A DNA stretch of 19,635 nucleotides from Gammaproteobacteria bacterium RIFCSPHIGHO2_12_FULL_38_11. Its GTDB lineage: Bacteria > Pseudomonadota > Gammaproteobacteria > Coxiellales > Coxiellaceae. The translations under genes and the position numbers were made by a program. The notes under the pieces are model-generated. The model worked only from the letters and a program-made list of their open reading frames with translations. It searched no databases and was not told the DNA's origin. Where the stretch lies: contig MGXX01000082.1 of assembly GCA_001801515.1 (NCBI GenBank), forward strand, positions 1 to 19,635. The letters run 5' to 3'. This document shows positions 15,348 to 19,635 of this stretch, one piece after another. Within the stretch, counting starts at the first letter, position 1. Each line of letters opens with the position of its first letter.

Positions 15348-16097
15348 TTACGTCCAAACTGCAACAAGCGCCATGATTGAAAAACCCATAATCACAAAAT
15401 AAAATCGATTCAAATCACAGCACCTTTTAACCAAGGTTGCTTTTTCAAGGCCATGTAAGGTACCCAAATATAGGAAGGTTCCTGCGGCTAATGAACTGAA
15501 AATGGGCTCAAGCAATGGATATTGATTGAGTTTTGTCGTTACTGCTGTCGCTAATATAATGCCAATCGGTGTCATCAATGCAAAAATGCAAAACAGGACA
15601 ATATTTGTCTTGTGACTAAAATTACTTTTATTAATTTGAATGGATAAGGCCAAACTTTCAGCCCATTTATGCGCTAAAATCGCCAATAAAATAACAACTG
15701 CAAGCGACAGCGATCCACTCAAACCTAACGCTGCACCCATTAAAAAGGCGTGAATAGATAGCATAATGGTTGCAAGAATAGCAAACGATCCGCTCGATGT
15801 TCCTTGATGCGTTACAATTTCTCGACCCACGTGTTCAAGCCACAATAAAAATAAAAAGGTAATGCCCGCCAATAAAAAAGCGAAGGGATAATGATAGGAA
15901 AGCCGATAAAAACCATCGGATGCAGTACCCAGCATATGCATTAATCCGGCACCTAAAAAAACACCGGCAGCCAATGATTCTGCAATCAGAAAATTTTGTT
16001 CTTTACCATTTTTAATTTTTTTAAAAAAAGGATAAAAACCCGCAATAATAGTAATAATTAATACTAAAAATAAACTGACTAATTTAAATGCCCACAT
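15348..16097 (-). CDS. ZIP-family divalent metal transporter
   Basis: This 249-residue inner-membrane protein is made up of about eight hydrophobic helices. Metal-site residues of ZIP transporters are present: His54 in GLMHMLG (TM2), His116 in LSIHAFLMGAALGLSG (TM4) and His143/Glu147 in LAHKWAESLALS (TM5), followed by AAGTFLYLGTLHGLE, a ZIP-type pattern near the last helices. The form is closer to the animal/plant-type ZIP than to E. coli ZupT. It would import zinc or another divalent ion such as iron or manganese. The stop codon of the upstream methyltransferase gene lies inside this gene's ribosome site (AGGTGA), 9 nt before the ATG, so the two are translated together. Confidence 0.9.
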   Translation of the reverse strand: MWAFKLVSLFLVLIITIIAGFYPFFKKIKNGKEQNFLIAESLAAGVFLGAGLMHMLGTASDGFYRLSYHYPFAFLLAGITFLFLLWLEHVGREIVTHQGTSSGSFAILATIMLSIHAFLMGAALGLSGSLSLAVVILLAILAHKWAESLALSIQINKSNFSHKTNIVLFCIFALMTPIGIILATAVTTKLNQYPLLEPIFSSLAAGTFLYLGTLHGLEKATLVKRCCDLNRFYFVIMGFSIMALVAVWT

Positions 16098-16106
16098 AAA
16101 TAATAA

Positions 16107-17675
16107 TCACCTGAAAACGTTCTTATTGTGTATTTTCTGTATCCACTTCTTTGCATCCATCGCTTCTGGATTATATGCATAAGCGCGTTTAAAGTAGATT
16201 AATGCATCAACATCACGCTCATCGGAATGGCAGCACATACCCATGTTAAATAAAGTCACATCGTTTTCACCAAAATACTTTAATGAATGGTGATAATATT
16301 CCATGGCTTTATCAAAACGATCGATATTTTGAAAGAAAACACCGATGTGAAAAAAAGTGTCTTCTGATGTTGGCAAGTAATAAAAATGTGCTGCAATCAG
16401 ATGCATGTGTTCTACAAGGTAAGAAACTACTTCTGCATCACCCTCGCCCGCCAAATCAGATAAACGATCAAAGAATTGATCAAACACATAAGGATCCCAA
16501 TTAGATAAATTCAAATAAGAGGCCATCACCTCTAATGAACAAGATAATAAATTTTCCGTAATGTGTTCATAAATAATAAAATAATCCGCAGGACTAAAAC
16601 CTTGAATAATTTGTTTAGCGCTCAAGTGAAATTGCAAAAAATTTTTGAGTGGGAACCCACACGAAAAAACACCTGAAATAATATTTTCACGAAACGACTG
16701 CGTAATAAATTCACCACCGTGTTTTTTAAAAAATTCCCCTATCGCATGATAATTTACCATCACAGAAAAAGAGCCATGAAAATCCAATTCGGGATGATTG
16801 CAGTTGTCCAACTCTTCCAGTGTTGCACACCCTTTATCAGACGTGAGCAATAAAAAACGATTATTAGAAAATTTCTGTAAATTTTTTAATGCAATCAAAC
16901 TGGCAATGGGAAACTGAAAGTGTGTATCAATTAATGTTTTAGGATAATTAAATAATATTTCATCAAATTCATTACAATAATAATTTTTTTCAATCGGAAG
17001 CTCGGTATAGGTAATTTCCATTTTTTGCCAGTCTTTTGGACTACCCTGGTCACAATTGCTCTCATCAGTTTGCATTGTCACCAATGATTCATTTATTTTT
17101 CCATTGACGACGCTAAATACATCAGTACCAACGGAATCAAACAAATAATTGGCCACGACAATGAGTGGGTTTTTGATGTCGCCAGTCAAAATGGTTTTTT
17201 TTGAGCGGTGTAAAAAAATATGATCGCTGTGATACAAATCATAAATCGCAAAATCGAGAATGCCCAAATTTAAATAATCTTGTAATGCAGGATGTTTTTC
17301 CCAAAAATCAAACGACTGCGTTGTTATATCCGACATCACATATTGAATTGAAATTGATTCTAATTTTAATGCTTTTTGCAAGGCAAATAAATTCTTTAAA
17401 AAATAAAAAGTAAACTGGCCAGTGCCAGCACCCAATTCTAAAATAATAAAAGGGTAATTTTTTGCTTCGGGATTATGTGCAATATAATCCTGAATAAAAT
17501 TAATCGTCATTTGTGCATAAGCATTTCCAATAAAGGGATTACTGGTGATATAAAATGGTACGTCGTCATTCCACGCTTCAATTCCTTTTTCACCATAATA
17601 TTTTTTTTGCTCGTGCCAAAGTTTAGATTGAGAAAAACGTATTTTGTCTTCAAGTATTATTGTTTTGCTTGTCAT
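16107..17675 (-). CDS. SAM-dependent methyltransferase with C-terminal TPR repeats (522 aa)
   Basis: The N-terminal part has a class I SAM-binding motif, ILELGAGTGQFTFYFLKN at about 78-95, then an acidic residue after strand 2 (VMSD) and LIVVANYLFDSVGTDVF at about 171-187. The last reminds one of the NE-x-x-DA region of MidA/NDUFAF7 methyltransferases, so a distant link to that family is possible. Residues about 439-512 form two or so tetratricopeptide repeats (FFHIGVFFQNIDRFDKAMEYYHHSLKYF and TLFNMGMCCHSDERDVDALIYFKRAYAYNPEA), suggesting a protein partner or substrate. The start ATG at 17675 has AGGTGA 8 nt before it; a GTG four codons upstream overlaps that site and is less likely. It lies 32 nt after uvrC and is coupled to the ZIP gene. 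The methylated substrate is unknown. Confidence 0.85.
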   Translation of the reverse strand: MTSKTIILEDKIRFSQSKLWHEQKKYYGEKGIEAWNDDVPFYITSNPFIGNAYAQMTINFIQDYIAHNPEAKNYPFIILELGAGTGQFTFYFLKNLFALQKALKLESISIQYVMSDITTQSFDFWEKHPALQDYLNLGILDFAIYDLYHSDHIFLHRSKKTILTGDIKNPLIVVANYLFDSVGTDVFSVVNGKINESLVTMQTDESNCDQGSPKDWQKMEITYTELPIEKNYYCNEFDEILFNYPKTLIDTHFQFPIASLIALKNLQKFSNNRFLLLTSDKGCATLEELDNCNHPELDFHGSFSVMVNYHAIGEFFKKHGGEFITQSFRENIISGVFSCGFPLKNFLQFHLSAKQIIQGFSPADYFIIYEHITENLLSCSLEVMASYLNLSNWDPYVFDQFFDRLSDLAGEGDAEVVSYLVEHMHLIAAHFYYLPTSEDTFFHIGVFFQNIDRFDKAMEYYHHSLKYFGENDVTLFNMGMCCHSDERDVDALIYFKRAYAYNPEAMDAKKWIQKIHNKNVFR

Positions 17676-17707
17676 TTTGAAATTCACCTGTGCATTAAAC
17701 CTGTTCG

Positions 17708-19360
17708 TTATAATCTCTTTCTTAACGATTTTCTGTGCGCCGTTATTGCAAATCGATGCGCTTCATCCCGAATTTGCTGGATAAAATGCCGTGCCGGATT
17801 ATTTTCTGCCAATGCTATTTCTTCTGCCTTTCCCCACAACCATATTTTTTCAACCCCGGATTTACGTGTTGGGCCTTTAGCCACGCCCATCAGTACGATA
17901 CCTGAAATTTGTAACGCCTCCAAAACGCTTGCTGCAATTTTTAATTGTCCTTTTCCGCCATCGACAATAATTAAATCGGGTAATGTAATGTTATTTTTCT
18001 TTAGCGACATGTATCGCCGTGTCAACACCTGTTCCATCGCAGCATAATCATCACCTGGCGTAATATTGTCAATATTAAATTGTCGATATAATTTTTTAAT
18101 TGCACCCTGCTCACCAAAAAAAACACACGATGCTTTCGTTTCAGATCCTTGTGTATGACTAATATCAAAACATTCAATGCGCTCTGGAATTTGTCTTAAA
18201 TTAAGTGCTTTTTGCAGCGATTCACATTTCATGACCATATTATTTTTTTCAATCTGATAACTTTTTAAGGCATCCGTTGCGTTGGCAACGGCAATCGATT
18301 GCCATTCACGAAATGCGGCGGTTTTTCTGTCTGATATTTTCACTTTTGATTTTAATATTTCCTGTAAGGCATTCTGTATCCACAAGCGATCTGCAATTGA
18401 ATGACTTACCACGATACGATCAATAGATTGCCCTTGCCGCTCAGGGTTAAAATAATATTGCGGAATAAATTCGCAAAGTACCTCATCAATGATTGTGTCA
18501 ACCGGAAAATGCGGAAAAAAAGTTTTATGACCCATCATTTGACCATGGCGAATAGCCACGACAGCAATCGCTATATCCCCTCTATTTTCAACCACACCAA
18601 AAATATCCACATTGTTTTTACCGCCAGTAATAAATTGCTGTGTTTGTAATTGTCGCAAGCGAATTAATAAATCGCGGCAATTGGCTGCTTTTTCATAATC
18701 TAATTTTTTTGAGTGATCATGCATCCTTTTTTCTACAGAATGCATAATTGTTTTATTTTTACCTTCTAAAAAATCAATTGCATCTTGCACTTGAATTTGA
18801 TAATTTTCTTTCGAAACTAAATTTACGCAGGGGGCTGTGCAGCGATTAATTTGATATTGCAAACACGGGCGTGAACGGTGTGAAAAAAAAATGTCGCTGC
18901 ATTGACGCAACTTAAATAATTTTTGAATTAAAGCTAAATTGTCGCGCACAGAACCCGCATTGGGATACGGTCCAAAATAACGGCCTTTTTCCTTTTTCGG
19001 GCCCCGATGATAGTCAAGTCTAGGGAACGCATTCGCGAGCGTTTTCGCCTCCATTGATTTTGATAGAAATAAATAAGGATAAGCTTTATCATCACGCAAC
19101 AAGACATTATACCTTGGACGATGCTGTTTAATTAAATTTGCTTCGAGCAATAACGCTTGATTTTCTGAATCGGTGATGGTTATTTCCACATCAACTGCTT
19201 TCGCCATTAAAGCCGCTGTTTTCTTATTCGTGATATTTTTTTGAAAATACTGCGACACGCGTTTTTTTAAATTTTTGGCTTTGCCGACATATAATATTTT
19301 TTTTTGCGCATCGAGGAAGCGATAGACGCCAGGGCTGCTCGGGATGTGTTGGATATTCAT
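17708..19360 (-). CDS. uvrC: Excinuclease ABC subunit C, lacking the C-terminal HhH domain
   Basis: UvrC makes both cuts around a bulky DNA lesion after UvrA and UvrB have marked it. Numbering from the ATG at 19360 (550 aa): GIY-YIG nuclease for the 3' cut at about 9-95 (PGVYRFLD, ILYVGKAKNLKKRV, LLLEANLIKQHRPRYN); four Cys spaced 12-8-4 (154, 166, 174, 178), the cluster-binding set known in E. coli UvrC; UVR motif that binds UvrB (HSKKLDYEKAANCRDLL, about 216-232); RNase H-like 5' nuclease with Asp399 in ECFDISHTQG, Asp467 in VDGGKGQL and RDEAHRFAI (531-539). The protein stops 11 residues later, while E. coli UvrC (610 aa) continues with a double helix-hairpin-helix of about 55-60 residues. 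The start is uncertain: GTG at 19405 or TTG at 19390 (after AGAGG) would add 15 or 10 residues; the ATG has no clear ribosome site. It follows the gacA-type regulator as in many gammaproteobacteria. Confidence 0.95.
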   Translation of the reverse strand: MNIQHIPSSPGVYRFLDAQKKILYVGKAKNLKKRVSQYFQKNITNKKTAALMAKAVDVEITITDSENQALLLEANLIKQHRPRYNVLLRDDKAYPYLFLSKSMEAKTLANAFPRLDYHRGPKKEKGRYFGPYPNAGSVRDNLALIQKLFKLRQCSDIFFSHRSRPCLQYQINRCTAPCVNLVSKENYQIQVQDAIDFLEGKNKTIMHSVEKRMHDHSKKLDYEKAANCRDLLIRLRQLQTQQFITGGKNNVDIFGVVENRGDIAIAVVAIRHGQMMGHKTFFPHFPVDTIIDEVLCEFIPQYYFNPERQGQSIDRIVVSHSIADRLWIQNALQEILKSKVKISDRKTAAFREWQSIAVANATDALKSYQIEKNNMVMKCESLQKALNLRQIPERIECFDISHTQGSETKASCVFFGEQGAIKKLYRQFNIDNITPGDDYAAMEQVLTRRYMSLKKNNITLPDLIIVDGGKGQLKIAASVLEALQISGIVLMGVAKGPTRKSGVEKIWLWGKAEEIALAENNPARHFIQQIRDEAHRFAITAHRKSLRKRL

Positions 19361-19426
19361 AGTATTTTGATTGTTGATGTTCTCTTGCAAGATTCCTCTA
19401 TTCACTAGCGCACCGCATGTTCACAT

Positions 19427-19635
19427 TCACACCGTTACCGCTTCAGAATCAACAATACCATAACGAATTGCCAACAAAGTTAGTTCCACATCATTTTTCA
19501 CTTTCAATTTAATAAAAATACGGTAGCGATAACTGTTTACTGTTTTTGCGCTTAAATGTAAGCTTTCAGCAATTAATTGCACATTCGTGCCACGCGTAAT
19601 CATCATCATCACTTGTAATTCACGTTCTGACAATA
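19427..19635 (-). CDS. letA: GacA/UvrY/LetA-type response regulator, C-terminal part (cut by window end)
   Basis: Only the last 69 or so residues are in view; the receiver domain lies beyond the window. They are a LuxR-type helix-turn-helix: LSERELQVMMMITRG, then LIAESLHLSAKTVNSYRYRIFIKLKVKNDVELTLLAIRYG, very close to E. coli UvrY. The protein binds DNA when phosphorylated by a BarA/GacS/LetS kinase and in relatives drives the small RNAs that titrate CsrA, thereby controlling virulence and growth-phase traits. Its position directly before uvrC is the conserved uvrY-uvrC pairing. The name letA assumes a Legionellales host; gacA or uvrY would be the same gene elsewhere. Confidence 0.93.
   Translation of the reverse strand, partial: LSERELQVMMMITRGTNVQLIAESLHLSAKTVNSYRYRIFIKLKVKNDVELTLLAIRYGIVDSEAVTV

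Noticed and set aside
17475..18047. Plus-strand 190-residue reading frame
   Set aside because: Antisense to the conserved uvrC and methyltransferase genes; low-complexity translation without a family match.

Overview
The window looks like a chromosomal stretch from an AT-rich gammaproteobacterium, most likely a Legionellales member (Legionella/Coxiella relatives) living inside host cells. The reasons are a GacA/UvrY/LetA-type regulator next to uvrC, two elements with the layout of the PmrA box that controls Dot/Icm effector genes in Legionella and Coxiella, and three large genes without housekeeping homology that look like secreted effectors. The lineage is inferred from these signs; no 16S or secretion-system gene is present.

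Left part (1-7306): two minus-strand accessory genes. The first (97-1893) carries the residue order His-Asp-Gln-Cys of a CE-clan (Ulp1/YopJ-like) cysteine protease or acyltransferase and has a PmrA-box-like promoter. The second (2088-7199) encodes a 1703-residue protein with a coiled coil, hydrophobic segments and a degenerate repeated module. Both are bordered by members of a short structured repeat family. One tandem copy runs into the 3' end of the first gene and encodes its last 17 residues.

Middle (7307-12277): an RND efflux pair, adaptor (10580-11662) then inner-membrane pump (7307-10402), with three 52-bp tandem copies of the same type of repeat between them and no outer-membrane channel in view. 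A tRNA-Arg(CCT) lies divergent to the adaptor gene. Next to it is a small unknown gene containing six perfect 18-bp repeats that encode KQREEA.

Right part (12367-19635): class II fumarase fumC on the plus strand converges with, and overlaps by 6 nt, a minus-strand effector-like gene (13747-15258) that has the best PmrA-box match in the window. Upstream is a minus-strand cluster in the order regulator (partial, cut by the window end), uvrC, methyltransferase-TPR gene, ZIP metal transporter. The UvrC ends before the helix-hairpin-helix domain found in typical UvrC.

The most notable points are: (i) the structured repeat family, with compensatory stem changes, placed at the 3' ends of all four minus-strand genes between 1 and 11.7 kb; (ii) two PmrA-box promoters with identical geometry; (iii) the candidate CE-clan enzyme whose C-terminus comes from a repeat; (iv) the truncated UvrC.
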